A DNA stretch of 64,000 nt. Source: SSF14 sp046331245. Lineage in GTDB: Bacteria > Actinomycetota > Acidimicrobiia > Acidimicrobiales > Microtrichaceae. The stretch lies in the NCBI GenBank assembly GCA_046331245.1, contig JAXLRH010000001.1, positions 640,338-704,337 on the forward strand, read 5' to 3'. The translations under genes were made by a program, and so were the position numbers. The notes below the pieces were generated by a model that was not told where the DNA came from, ran no database searches, and saw only the letters and a program-made list of their open reading frames with translations. Shown here one piece after another: positions 18,820 to 27,630 of this stretch; the first letter of the stretch is position 1; every line of letters starts with the position of its first letter.

Positions 18820-20450
18820 GCTCGGGCGCCGTCAGCCCCACGTGGGTGTTCGTGCGGTTGAAGTACCGGCTCGTGATCAACGGCGTCCGCCGGATGACGC
18901 GCTCGAAGTGGTCGCGTCTCGGGTTCGTGCTGTCGCTCCTCGGGGCCGCCGGCGCCGCGGTGTTGGGACTGGTGGTCGCCGTCGGCCTCCGCAGCCACTG
19001 GACCCTGGCCGAGCAGCACCGCGTGCTCGTGCTGGCCACTACCGCGATCGTGTTCGGCTGGTGGTTCGGCCCCGTGCTCAGCGGTGGCGTCGACGAGACG
19101 ATCGACCCCGCTCGGCTGTCGTTGATCCCGCTGTCGCGCTCGGAGATCAGGCGGGGCCAGATCGCCGCGGGGTTCGTCGGCATCACCCCGTTGATGGTGG
19201 TCACGTGGGTGGTCGGCATCGTGATCGGCATGTCCCGGTCGTGGTCGGTCGTGCCGCTCCTCGCGTTGTGCGGGGTCGTCGTGCTGCTCGCCGCGCTGGT
19301 GGGTAGCCGCTCGCTGTCGACGTCGCTGGCCCGCATGTCGCGGTCGCGACGCGGCGGCGACCTCGCCGCGCTCATCGCGGTGCTCGGCGGTTCGGCGGTG
19401 TTCGCCGGCCTGCAGCTCGTCCGCTTCGTCAGCCCCGAGCAGCTCGAGGCCGCCGCCCGCGTCGCCCGGTGGACGCCGCCGGGGATGGCCGGCGAGGCGT
19501 TCGAGCTCGCGAGCCGTGGCGACGCGCTCCCGGCGCTCTGGCGGATCGCGGTCCTCGCGGCCGTCGTGGTGGTCGCCGGCTGGTGGTGGGCGCGGCAGCT
19601 GGATCGGCTGCTGTCGGAGAGCGGCGACTCGCGCGGTGGCCGGCTGGAGCTGGACGACCGGTCGACCCTGGCCATCTTCGGCGGAGCGGTGCGCCGACGT
19701 CTTCCGCACACGGCATCGGGGGCGGCGGCAGCCCGCGAGCTCATCTACCTCGTGCGGTCGCCGGGTCGTCGTGCGGCAATGCTCGGCGTCACCGTGCTCG
19801 GGCTCGTCTACGTCGCATTCTTCGTCGCGCAGGGTGGGAGCAGCACCACCGTCGTGATGGCGGCGCCGGTCGCGATGCTGTTCGCGCTGCAGTACGCGTC
19901 GAACCAGCTCGGGGTCGATCCGGGAGCGTTCTGGCTGGAGGTCTCGGTCGGGCCGCCGGGCTGGGCGCGGTGGGTCGGTCGCCAGATGCTCGGCGTGCTC
20001 GCCGTGCTGCTGCCGGTGACGGTGGCGGCGACGATCCTCGCGGCGTGGACCGGCGGGTGGACCGAGTTCGGGGTGGTGATGGTCACCATGGTGGGCGCAT
20101 CGCTGTCGATGGTCGGCGTGGGGTCGTTCCTGTCGCCGATGCTCGTCACGCCGGTGCCCGACAGCGGCAACCCGTTCGGTGGCCGGCAGGCGATGTCGGG
20201 TACCGGGTGCTCGGCGGCCGTCGTCGGCATGCTCTACCTGGTGCTCGTCGGCGTCGTGGTCGTCCCGCCGGAGTTCGCGCTCCGCTGGGCGTGGCGGTAC
20301 CAGCCGGTGTGGCTCACGATCCTGATCGGCGCGGCGACGATCGGCCTCAACCTCGCGCTGTGGTGGGTCGCAACCGTCACGGCGGTGCGGCAGCTTCCCG
20401 ATCGCGAACTCGAGGTGCTGATCCGGCTCGACCCGCGGCTCAACGTCTGA
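18816..20450 (+). CDS. ABC-2 type transporter permease
   Basis: A 544-residue membrane protein with about a dozen hydrophobic helices in two bundles separated by a polar loop (about residues 255-300). It pairs with the ATPase encoded just upstream (GTGA overlap, start GTG at 18816). The two-bundle layout and the absence of a periplasmic binding protein suggest an exporter, or a system moving a membrane substrate. A short substrate-specific clue such as a peptide or lipid motif is not visible. The gene is followed after 35 bases by the GH1 gene. Confidence 0.85.
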   Translation: MSSGAVSPTWVFVRLKYRLVINGVRRMTRSKWSRLGFVLSLLGAAGAAVLGLVVAVGLRSHWTLAEQHRVLVLATTAIVFGWWFGPVLSGGVDETIDPARLSLIPLSRSEIRRGQIAAGFVGITPLMVVTWVVGIVIGMSRSWSVVPLLALCGVVVLLAALVGSRSLSTSLARMSRSRRGGDLAALIAVLGGSAVFAGLQLVRFVSPEQLEAAARVARWTPPGMAGEAFELASRGDALPALWRIAVLAAVVVVAGWWWARQLDRLLSESGDSRGGRLELDDRSTLAIFGGAVRRRLPHTASGAAAARELIYLVRSPGRRAAMLGVTVLGLVYVAFFVAQGGSSTTVVMAAPVAMLFALQYASNQLGVDPGAFWLEVSVGPPGWARWVGRQMLGVLAVLLPVTVAATILAAWTGGWTEFGVVMVTMVGASLSMVGVGSFLSPMLVTPVPDSGNPFGGRQAMSGTGCSAAVVGMLYLVLVGVVVVPPEFALRWAWRYQPVWLTILIGAATIGLNLALWWVATVTAVRQLPDRELEVLIRLDPRLNV

Positions 20451-20485
20451 GGCGGACGTTCCGGCGCGTCTGGCAGAGTGACGCG

Positions 20486-21865
20486 ATGACGGAGATCTCT
20501 GCGGAGCAGTTCGGCGAGTCCTTCACGTGGGGGGTCGCGACGGCGGCGTACCAGATCGAGGGCGCCTGGAACGTCGACGGCAAGGGGCCGTCGGTGTGGG
20601 ACGAGTTCACCCACGGCCGGGGCCCGCTCGGCATCCCGCGCATCAAGGACCGCGCGACGGGCGACGTGGCCACCGACTCGTACCACCGCTACGAGGAGGA
20701 CATCGCGCTCGTCGCGGCGATGGGGTTCGGCGCCTACCGCTTCTCCATCTCGTGGCCGCGGGTGATGCCCGACGGCACGGGAGCGGTCAACCAGGCGGGT
20801 CTCGACTACTACTCCCGCGTGGTCGACGCGTGCCTGGCCGCCGGCGTGGAGCCGTGGGTCACCCTCTACCACTGGGACCTGCCGGCAGCGCTCGAGGCTC
20901 GCGGCGGCTGGACCAACCGCGAGGTGATCGGCTGGTTCGCCGACTACGTCGGCACCGTCGTCGCCGCGCTCGGCGATCGTGTGACGAACTGGATGGTCTT
21001 CAACGAGCCGCTCAGCTTCACGATGCTCGGGTACCTGCTCGGCGCGCACGCGCCGGGCCGCCGCGGCCCCGCCGCGTTCTGCGCGGCAGCGCACCACGTG
21101 AACCTCGCGACGGCGGAAGGCGCGCGTGCCGCACGGGCGGCGACGCCTCGTCCGGCCTCGGTCGGCACCACGCAGTACCTGTCGCCGATCCTGGCATCGG
21201 GCATCGGTCCCCTCGCCGGCATCGCGGAGCGGTCGGGCGACGCGCTCGTCAACCGGCTGTTCCTCGAACCGAACCTCGGCCTGGGCTACCCGTGGGACGA
21301 CTGCGGCCTGTTGCGCGGCGTGCGGAAGTTCCACCGCTCCGGCGACGACGAGCTCGCGACGATCGACCTCGACTTCCTGGGGGTGCAGTACTACACGCGG
21401 CTGAAGGCGCCGTGGCTGCCGATCCCGGGCATCTGGACGATCCCGCACTTCGGCGCCGACCGCTCGTGCGAGCTCACGTCGATGGGGTGGGAGGTGCGCC
21501 CGGAGGGACTCGGCATGGTGCTCGACCGCGTGCACTCCTACGGCGCGTACTCGCGCATCGTGGTGACCGAGTCCGGCGCGTCGTTCGACGAGCACCTGGT
21601 GGAGGGCGCCGACGGTCCGCGTGTCGCCGACAACCGGCGCATCGCCTACTTCCAGCGCCATCTGGCCGAGCTCCGTGCCACCGTCGACCGCGGCGTTCCC
21701 GTCGAGGGCTACTTCTGCTGGTCGCTGCTCGACAACTTCGAATGGACGTTCGGCTACCGCCCCCGCTTCGGCCTCGTGTACGTCGACTACGAGACGCAGC
21801 AGCGCACGATCAAGGACTCGGGCCGCTGGTTCGCCGCCATGTTGGGCGGCACGGCAGGGGAGTAG
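20486..21865 (+). CDS. Glycoside hydrolase family 1 (beta-glucosidase-like)
   Basis: A 459-residue (beta/alpha)8 retaining glycosidase of normal GH1 length, cytoplasmic. The N-terminal signature FTWGVATAAYQIEG, the WPRV motif, the acid/base Glu in FNEP (about residue 174), YYTRLKAPW and the nucleophile Glu in VTESGASFDE (about 362) are all visible, as is the aglycone-site WSLLDNFEWTFGY. The nucleophile motif is TESG, where most members have TENG; the Asn-to-Ser change next to the nucleophile could alter substrate choice. Gluco- versus galacto- or fuco- preference cannot be read. It may be co-transcribed with the flanking genes. Confidence 0.93.
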   Translation: MTEISAEQFGESFTWGVATAAYQIEGAWNVDGKGPSVWDEFTHGRGPLGIPRIKDRATGDVATDSYHRYEEDIALVAAMGFGAYRFSISWPRVMPDGTGAVNQAGLDYYSRVVDACLAAGVEPWVTLYHWDLPAALEARGGWTNREVIGWFADYVGTVVAALGDRVTNWMVFNEPLSFTMLGYLLGAHAPGRRGPAAFCAAAHHVNLATAEGARAARAATPRPASVGTTQYLSPILASGIGPLAGIAERSGDALVNRLFLEPNLGLGYPWDDCGLLRGVRKFHRSGDDELATIDLDFLGVQYYTRLKAPWLPIPGIWTIPHFGADRSCELTSMGWEVRPEGLGMVLDRVHSYGAYSRIVVTESGASFDEHLVEGADGPRVADNRRIAYFQRHLAELRATVDRGVPVEGYFCWSLLDNFEWTFGYRPRFGLVYVDYETQQRTIKDSGRWFAAMLGGTAGE

Positions 21866-21874
21866 GTTTCGTCC

Positions 21875-23896
21875 ATGACACGCCGCTTCCGATACTCGCC
21901 GTGGGACGGGACGCAGCGCGGCTTCGAGCTCGACGCCTCCGACATCATGGAGCAGCTCACCGACGACCTGCTCTACCACGGCGATCTCAACGCCGCGTTG
22001 CGCCGGATGCTGCAGGACGGATTCCGTGACCGCAACGGCGAGCACATCCAGGGTCTGCGCGAGATGTTGGAGAAGCTGCGGGCCGAACGCCAGGAGCGTC
22101 TCGACCGGTTCGACCTCGGTGGGGTGTTCGACGACATCGCGCGGGAGCTCCGCGAGGTGGTGGAACAGGAGCGATCCGCCCTCGACGATCTGGCCGAGGA
22201 GGGCCGGTCGTCGGGCGACGACCGTCGTCGCGAGCTCACCGACCAGGTGGTCGCCGAACGGAACATGCAGCTGGAGATGCTGCCGAACGACCTCGCCGGA
22301 CAGGTGCGCTCGTTGCAGAACTACGACTTCACGTCCTCGGACGCGCAGCAGAAGTTCGACGAGCTGGTCGATCGCCTCCGCCAGCAGCTGATGCAGCAGG
22401 CCGTCGACCAGATGTCGGGCGCGATGAGCGACATGTCGCCCGAGGACATGAGTCGCATGAAGGACATGCTCGCGGCGCTCAACGACATGCTCGCCCAACG
22501 TGCGGCGGGGGAGGAGCCGGACTTCGACGCCTTCATGGAGCAGTTCGGCGACTTCTTCCCCGAGAACCCCCGCACTCTCGACGAGCTGCTGGAGGTGATG
22601 GCGCAGCGCATGGCCGCCATGCAGGCCATGTTGAACTCGATGACGCCGGAGCAGCGTCAGCAGCTGATGGACCTCTCGAACCAGCTGATGGAGGACATGG
22701 ACCTCGCCTTCCAGATGGATCAGCTGGGCCAGAACCTCCGCGGGATGTTCCCCGACGCGGGGTGGCAGAACAGCTACGACTTCAACGGGGTCGACCCGCT
22801 CGACTTCCCGCAGGCGATGCAGGCGATGAGCGATCTCGGCGACCTCGACCAGCTCGAGAACCTGCTGAAGGGCACGGTGAACCCCGGCGCCCTGGCCGAG
22901 GTCGACATCGACCGGGCTCGCGAGCTCGTCGGCGACGAGACGGCGGAGTCGATGGCCAAGATGGCGGAGCTGGCGAAGATGCTGCAGGACGCGGGCCTCA
23001 TCGACAACACCGAGGGTCGTCTCGAGCTCACGCCCGAGGGCATGCGCCGGCTCGGCCGGAACGCGCTGGCGGAGCTCTTCAAGAAGCTGTCGAAGGACAT
23101 GCTCGGCGGTCACCAGATCGACCGCATCGGCATCGGGCACGAGCGCACCTACGACACGAAGGCCTACGAGTGGGGCGACCCGTTCAACCTGAACATCAAC
23201 CGCACGATCGGCAATGCCGTGCGTCGCCGATCGAGCGAGGGTCGTACGGGCGGTCCGGTGCGGTTGACGGCCGACGACTTCGAGATCGAGCAGACCGAGC
23301 AGCTGGTGCGTACGGCAACGGTGCTCATGCTCGACCTGTCGCTGTCGATGCCGATGCGCGAGAACTTCCTGCCGGCGAAGAAGGTGGCGATGGCGCTGCA
23401 CTCGCTCATCTCGATGCAGTACCCCCGCGACTACCTCGGCATCGTCGGGTTCAGCGAGGTGGCGCGGGTACTCGAGGCGCACCAGCTTCCCGAGGTGAGC
23501 TGGGACTTCGTCTACGGCACCAACATGCAGCACGGCTTCGTCCTGGCCCGGCAGCTGCTGGCCCGCCAGCACGGCACGAAGCAGATCATCATGATCACCG
23601 ACGGTGAGCCCACGGCCCACATCAACTCCTACGGCGAGCCCGAGTTCCACTACCCGCCGATCCGGGCGACCGTGGACGCGACGCTGCTCGAGGTGTCGCG
23701 CTGCACCCGTGAGCACATCCGCATCAACACGTTCATGCTGGACGCCGATCGCGGGCTGCAGCACTTCGTGGAGCGGATGACCGAGCTCAACCGCGGTCGG
23801 GCCTTCTTCACGTCGCCGGAGACACTCGGCGACTTCGTTCTGGTCGACTTCCTCGAGCAGAAGCGGTCGATGCTCCGAGGCCGACGCGCCGGGTGA
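21875..23896 (+). CDS. Large VWA-domain protein (chelatase-D/CoxE-like partner)
   Basis: A 673-residue protein. The N-terminal two thirds are helical and rich in Met, Gln and Asp with repeated coiled-coil-like stretches (QQLMQQAVDQMSGAMSD near residue 170; MAAMQAMLNSMTPEQ near 245). The C-terminal von Willebrand A domain (about 475-665) has a MIDAS motif DLSLSM (about 487), the Thr in YGTNMQ and MITDGEPT. Proteins of this plan are activated by MoxR/ChlI-like ATPases, and the likely partner is encoded at 16614-18014. It starts 9 bases after the GH1 stop. No secretion signal is seen. Its job, such as remodelling or metal insertion, is unknown. Confidence 0.85.
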   Translation: MTRRFRYSPWDGTQRGFELDASDIMEQLTDDLLYHGDLNAALRRMLQDGFRDRNGEHIQGLREMLEKLRAERQERLDRFDLGGVFDDIARELREVVEQERSALDDLAEEGRSSGDDRRRELTDQVVAERNMQLEMLPNDLAGQVRSLQNYDFTSSDAQQKFDELVDRLRQQLMQQAVDQMSGAMSDMSPEDMSRMKDMLAALNDMLAQRAAGEEPDFDAFMEQFGDFFPENPRTLDELLEVMAQRMAAMQAMLNSMTPEQRQQLMDLSNQLMEDMDLAFQMDQLGQNLRGMFPDAGWQNSYDFNGVDPLDFPQAMQAMSDLGDLDQLENLLKGTVNPGALAEVDIDRARELVGDETAESMAKMAELAKMLQDAGLIDNTEGRLELTPEGMRRLGRNALAELFKKLSKDMLGGHQIDRIGIGHERTYDTKAYEWGDPFNLNINRTIGNAVRRRSSEGRTGGPVRLTADDFEIEQTEQLVRTATVLMLDLSLSMPMRENFLPAKKVAMALHSLISMQYPRDYLGIVGFSEVARVLEAHQLPEVSWDFVYGTNMQHGFVLARQLLARQHGTKQIIMITDGEPTAHINSYGEPEFHYPPIRATVDATLLEVSRCTREHIRINTFMLDADRGLQHFVERMTELNRGRAFFTSPETLGDFVLVDFLEQKRSMLRGRRAG

Positions 23897-23996
23897 CGCG
23901 GCCTCCGTCTCACCCCGATCTCCCCTTGCGTCGGTGCCGAGAAACGACAATGATACGGGCTGAACACGTATGTAATTACGCGGGGGTAAGGACGGG

Positions 23997-24281
23997 ATGG
24001 CTGTGGCGATGAATGAGGAAGAAGACAACGGTTGGCAGCTTGCGGCGAACTGTCTCGGCGTCGACCCCGATCTCTTCTTCCCCGAGCGTGGCGCCTCCAC
24101 CAAGGAAGCCAAGGCCGTGTGCCAGGGCTGTGAAGTCCGTGCCGACTGCCTCGAGTACGCGTTGGCGAACGGCGAGAAGTTCGGCATCTGGGGTGGCCTG
24201 AGCGAGCGTGAGCGTCGGCGCATCCGCCGTCAGCGCGCCCTCGCCCGTGCGTCCGAGGCCGCCCGTTCCGCTACGGCCTAG
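23997..24281 (+). CDS. WhiB-family iron-sulfur transcriptional regulator (WhiB2-like)
   Basis: A 94-residue Wbl protein that binds a 4Fe-4S cluster and acts with the principal sigma factor. Four cysteines are arranged as one early Cys in AANCLG, then CQGCEVRADC (Cx2Cx5C). The turn FGIWGGLSERERRRIRRQ follows, with the basic tail thought to contact DNA. The phrase VDPDLFFPERGASTKEAK resembles WhiB2/WhmD, the division and septation Wbl protein; that subgroup call is by eye. A 100-base gap upstream, unusually AT-rich for this chromosome (ACGTATGTAATTACG), probably holds its promoter. Confidence 0.9.
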   Translation: MAVAMNEEEDNGWQLAANCLGVDPDLFFPERGASTKEAKAVCQGCEVRADCLEYALANGEKFGIWGGLSERERRRIRRQRALARASEAARSATA

Positions 24282-24852
24282 GTCGCAGCGTCGCCGTCGG
24301 CGTGACGACGGCATCCATCGGGACGTCCCACGCCTGCGGTTCGAGCCCGGTCACGATCTGCTCGGCGTAGACGAGCGCGACCAGCGACGGCCCCGACGTC
24401 CGGCGCGCGCCGAGATGCGACGCGAACGTGCGGTCGTACCAGCCGGCCCCCATGCCGAGCCGGTGACCGGTGCGGTCGACTGCGACCGCCGGAACGATCA
24501 CCAGGTCCATGAGGTCGGCGTCGACCGAGTCGCGGTCGGCGGGCTCGTCGATGCCGTACCGGTTGCGGACCCAGGCGGTGGTGTCGTCGAAGGCCGCGAA
24601 GCGGAGGAGATCCCCGGCGAGCACGGGGAGGTAGGTGGTCTTGCCGTCGGCGCGCGCGGCGTCGGCGATCGCAGCCGGGTCGAGCTCGCCGTCTGTGGCG
24701 CGGTAGACGGCGACGCGTCCGGCGCCGGACCACTCGGGGAGCGCACGTACCTGCGCGACGACGGCGTCCGCTGCGACGCGTCGACGGGCCGGCTCGATCT
24801 GCCGGCGGACGTCACGCAAGTGCGCCCGCAGCGCGGACGGGTCGGCCGTCAA
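24271..24852 (-). CDS. 5-formyltetrahydrofolate cyclo-ligase family protein
   Basis: ATP-dependent enzyme of one-carbon metabolism that converts 5-formyl-THF to 5,10-methenyl-THF; 193 residues. The N-terminal basic helix RAHLRDVRRQIEPARRR and the C-terminal nucleotide/folate site LGMGAGWYDRTFA (about 140-152) are diagnostic. The only start that fits is a TTG at 24852, with GGAGG four bases before it. A four-codon frame (ATGGAGGATCGTTGA) overlaps that TTG. The 3' end overlaps the convergent WhiB gene by 11 bases. The family is secure; the start codon is less so. Confidence 0.85.
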   Translation of the reverse strand: MTADPSALRAHLRDVRRQIEPARRRVAADAVVAQVRALPEWSGAGRVAVYRATDGELDPAAIADAARADGKTTYLPVLAGDLLRFAAFDDTTAWVRNRYGIDEPADRDSVDADLMDLVIVPAVAVDRTGHRLGMGAGWYDRTFASHLGARRTSGPSLVALVYAEQIVTGLEPQAWDVPMDAVVTPTATLRPRP

Positions 24853-24885
24853 CGATCCTCCATGGCCGCAGGTTAGGGTGACGGC

Positions 24886-25047
24886 ATGCCACAAGGTGCC
24901 GACTGGATCGTGATCGTGCTCGTCGTGCTCGTGCTGTTCGGAGGGACGCAGATCCCGAAGTTGGCACGTTCGCTGGGCCAGGCTCAGAAGGAGTTCAAGG
25001 CCGGGCTCAAGGACGGCGACGACGAGGCGACGTCCGACAAGAACTGA
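24886..25047 (+). CDS. tatA: Twin-arginine translocase TatA/E-type subunit
   Basis: A 53-residue protein with a single N-terminal transmembrane helix (WIVIVLVVLVLFGGTQIPKLA), the conserved FG hinge before the amphipathic helix (LARSLGQAQKEFKAGL), and an acidic tail ending in DDEATSDKN. This is the TatA/E plan that forms the pore for folded Tat substrates. It is divergent from the cyclo-ligase gene (33-base gap). tatB and tatC are not in the window. Slightly short, but TatA of this size is known. Confidence 0.88.
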   Translation: MPQGADWIVIVLVVLVLFGGTQIPKLARSLGQAQKEFKAGLKDGDDEATSDKN

Positions 25048-25054
25048 AGGTCCG

Positions 25055-25327
25055 TCAGCCCGCTGCGACCGGCTGAGCCGCGCCCTTGCCCGCGCGGCTG
25101 CGGATGATGCGGCGACGCTCCCGCTCGGAGCAACCACCCCACACGCCGTGGTCGATGCGCTCGGCGATCGCGTACTCGAGACACTGGACCTTCACGGGGC
25201 AGCCCTCGCAGGCCCGCCGGGCGATCTCCACGCCGACACCGTCGGAGGGGAAGAACATGGAAGGATCGCGATGAGCGCAGTTGCCGTGGCTCATCCAGCT
25301 GGTCTCGGCGAAATCGTTGGTGTGCAT
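25055..25327 (-). CDS. WhiB-family iron-sulfur transcriptional regulator
   Basis: A 90-residue Wbl protein, distinct from the one at 23997. The four cluster cysteines are in HGNCAHRD, then CEGCPVKVQC; the turn HGVWGGCSERERRRI carries an extra Cys where most have Met or Leu. The start is the ATG at 25327 (MHTNDF), with GGGAGG upstream. The gene converges on tatA (7-base gap). Its subgroup is not clear; it resembles the Wbl proteins paralogous in many Acidimicrobiia. The 203-base gap to the HtrA gene is a probable bidirectional promoter region. Confidence 0.9.
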   Translation of the reverse strand: MHTNDFAETSWMSHGNCAHRDPSMFFPSDGVGVEIARRACEGCPVKVQCLEYAIAERIDHGVWGGCSERERRRIIRSRAGKGAAQPVAAG

Positions 25328-25530
25328 ATGGCCTCCCGCTGCCCGGTGGAATCCCCGGTGCAGATTGCGTGTACCCAGCATGCGGGGTTTGCACTCCCAC
25401 GCCGCACCCAGCACTGAGATGGCTCTCAGAACGGGGCCCTCGCGCTGAGCCGTGTCACAGGTGACCTTGCGCACGGGGTGCCGACGGCACAGGTGGGGGT
25501 ACATACTTGCGGTGCGATCAAGGAGTACCG

Positions 25531-26883
25531 ATGTCGTTTGATCCCTTTGCGCCGCCGCCACAGCAAGGGCCGCCCCAGTTCCCCCCGCCGTCCGGCCCGC
25601 CTGCGTACTTCGGCGCGGCCCCAGTCGGCCCGCCGAGCGGCCCCCCGGTCGGCCCGCCCACCGGGCCTCCGCCCGCACCGCTCTCCGCTCCGCCCGCCGG
25701 CGCCGGCACCCCTCCGCCGTTCGGCGGGGGCGCCGCCCCGTTCGCTCCGCCCACCGCTGCCGCACCGCCGGCATCCGCTCCCGCTCACTCGCGGCCGTGG
25801 TTGGTCGCCCTGGGGGTCGGCGCGCTCATCGGGGCGGTCGTCGCCTCGCTGGTCGGCGGCGCCATCTACGTGTCCTCGGTCAAGACTCGCACCAGCACGG
25901 TGGTCACCGCCGGGTCGTCGACGCGCCCGCCGGTCACGATCGCCGGCGCGCCGCTCGACATCGGTGCGCTGCTCGACAAGGTGAAGCCGTCGGTCGTGTC
26001 GATCCAGATCAGCGCAGGCACCTCGGGTGAGGCGGCCGGTTCGGGGATCGTCGTCGACGACAAGGGCACCGTGTTGACGAACGCCCATGTGATCGCCGGG
26101 GCCGCCGGGTCGAGCACGGCGATCAGCATCGTCTTCCACGACGGCGACAAGCGGCCGGCGACCCTGGTGGGGAGCTTCCCCGACCAGGATGTGGCGCTCG
26201 TCCGCACCACCGAGCCGAAGGCCACCACGGCCGCCGACCTCGGGAGCTCGGACCAGTTGCAGGTCGGCGACGACGTCATCGCCATCGGCAACGCGCTCAA
26301 CCTCGGGGCGCAGCCCAGCGTCACGAAGGGGATCGTGTCGGCACTCAACCGCGCCCTGTCCGCCGAGGGTGAGCAGCTCGATCACCTCATCCAGACCGAC
26401 GCCGCGATCAACCCCGGCAACTCCGGCGGCCCGTTGGTGAACGCGTACGGGCAGGTCGTGGGCATGAACACCGCGATCATCCAGAACAGCCAGAGCGTGG
26501 GCTTCGCACTGTCGATCGACGCCGTGAAGCCGTTGATCCAGGACATCGAGAACGGCAAGGGGGCGGTGAGCGGCGACAGCCCCTTCCTCGGCGTGGTCAC
26601 CACCGACCTCTCCGACCAGTCCGCCGACGTGATCAGCCAGTTCCGGATCCAGGTCGACGCCGGAGCGTTCGTCGCCGACGTGCAGGCGGGCTCGGCGGCG
26701 CAGACGGCCGGGCTGCAGCCCGGCGACGTCATCACCGCGATCGACGGCAAGAAGGTGGACGCCAACGAGGACGTGGGAGCCGACATCCGCGACCGCAAGC
26801 CCGGCGACCGCATCACGATCACCTACGAGCGCGACGGGTCGTCGAGGTCCGCCGACGCCACCCTGGGTCGCCGCGGCGGCTGA
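25531..26883 (+). CDS. HtrA/DegP-like membrane-anchored serine protease with PDZ domain
   Basis: A 450-residue envelope protease. A long cytoplasmic Pro/Gly-rich N-terminus (residues 1-85) precedes one transmembrane helix (PWLVALGVGALIGAVVASLVGGAIYV, about 89-113), a linker and the trypsin-like domain. The catalytic triad is complete: His186 in NAHV, Asp220 in DVAL and Ser298 in GNSGGP. One PDZ domain follows (about 365-440, with AGLQPGDVITAIDG). The start is the ATG at 25531 with AAGGAG five bases before. It degrades or folds misfolded exported proteins. A catalytically dead relative is encoded at 36212. Confidence 0.93.
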   Translation: MSFDPFAPPPQQGPPQFPPPSGPPAYFGAAPVGPPSGPPVGPPTGPPPAPLSAPPAGAGTPPPFGGGAAPFAPPTAAAPPASAPAHSRPWLVALGVGALIGAVVASLVGGAIYVSSVKTRTSTVVTAGSSTRPPVTIAGAPLDIGALLDKVKPSVVSIQISAGTSGEAAGSGIVVDDKGTVLTNAHVIAGAAGSSTAISIVFHDGDKRPATLVGSFPDQDVALVRTTEPKATTAADLGSSDQLQVGDDVIAIGNALNLGAQPSVTKGIVSALNRALSAEGEQLDHLIQTDAAINPGNSGGPLVNAYGQVVGMNTAIIQNSQSVGFALSIDAVKPLIQDIENGKGAVSGDSPFLGVVTTDLSDQSADVISQFRIQVDAGAFVADVQAGSAAQTAGLQPGDVITAIDGKKVDANEDVGADIRDRKPGDRITITYERDGSSRSADATLGRRGG

Positions 26884-26936
26884 GGCCCGGCGTCCGTCCA
26901 CTACACTTCTCCGAGCTTTCTATCCAGGAGTCCCTC

Positions 26937-27218
26937 ATGTCCGACATCGCGCCCCTGAACACCGAGCCGCCCCGCGCGTCCGTCACGGTGGTGTACCTCG
27001 GCCCGGTCGCGCCGCACTGGGACGTCCGCTCCGACTTCGGCGAGAAGGCGCTCGTCGACGAGTTCCATCGTCGGCTCAACGCCCGTCTCATGCTCGTGCC
27101 GCCGCACGATCCGCAGTTCCGGCGCAACCGCGAGCGGGTCATCCGCGACGCCGAGCGCGAGAACATCATGCTCGCCTGGGATCCGCCCGAGCTCGCCGAC
27201 TCCTACAGCTCGCGCTGA
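26937..27218 (+). CDS. Conserved hypothetical protein, 93 residues
   Basis: A small soluble protein of unknown function. The middle part (VVYLGPVAPHWDVRSDFGEKALVDEFHRRL) and the Arg/Glu-rich end (QFRRNRERVIRDAERENIML) look like a compact alpha/beta domain. It has AGGAG before its ATG, a 53-base gap from htrA, and its 3' end overlaps the convergent Nudix gene by 16 bases. No known motif is visible. Confidence 0.65.
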   Translation: MSDIAPLNTEPPRASVTVVYLGPVAPHWDVRSDFGEKALVDEFHRRLNARLMLVPPHDPQFRRNRERVIRDAERENIMLAWDPPELADSYSSR

Positions 27219-27628
27219 TCGAACACCGCCCTCGCCAGATCGGCGTCGGCGGGATAGCTGAGCAACGTCTCCTCGCCGGGCCCGATCCATCGGAGCTCGT
27301 CGACCTCGTCGTTGGCGACGAAGTCGGCGGCGACGTCGCCCACGGGCTCCATGAGGAAGTAGCGCACCCGCTTGTCGCGGAGCGTGCCGCGGCGATCGGT
27401 GACGCGGTAGGCGACACGGCCGGCCTCCCCGACGATCCGGCAGCGCAACCCGGTCTCCTCGAACACCTCGCGCATCGCGGCGTCGCGGTGCGACTCGCCG
27501 GTCTCGAGGTGGCCCTTCGGCAGCGACCAGTCGTCGTGGGCCGGCCGGTGGACCACGGCGACCCGTCCGGCGGTGTCGACCACCACGCCGCCGGCGGCGC
27601 GCACCGGCGGCCGGTCGTCGTCCGGCAC
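27203..27628 (-). CDS. Nudix hydrolase
   Basis: A 141-residue Nudix-fold hydrolase. The Nudix box fits GHLETGESHRDAAMREVFEETGL (pattern G-x5-E-x7-REVxEExG). The start is the GTG at 27628, 2 bases after the ppk stop, so it is likely co-translated with ppk. A ppk/Nudix neighbour pair is known in other actinobacteria, where a MutT1-type protein sanitises nucleotides or hydrolyses diadenosine polyphosphates. The substrate here is not determined. The C-terminus lacks the histidine-phosphatase domain seen in some MutT1 proteins. Confidence 0.88.
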   Translation of the reverse strand: MPDDDRPPVRAAGGVVVDTAGRVAVVHRPAHDDWSLPKGHLETGESHRDAAMREVFEETGLRCRIVGEAGRVAYRVTDRRGTLRDKRVRYFLMEPVGDVAADFVANDEVDELRWIGPGEETLLSYPADADLARAVFDQREL

Positions 27629-27630
27629 GA

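Noticed and set aside
20234..24223. A 1329-codon frame on the minus strand across the permease end, GH1 and VWA genes
   Set aside because: High-GC antisense shadow of real genes; no start site, no recognisable domain and a His/Arg/Glu-rich composition.
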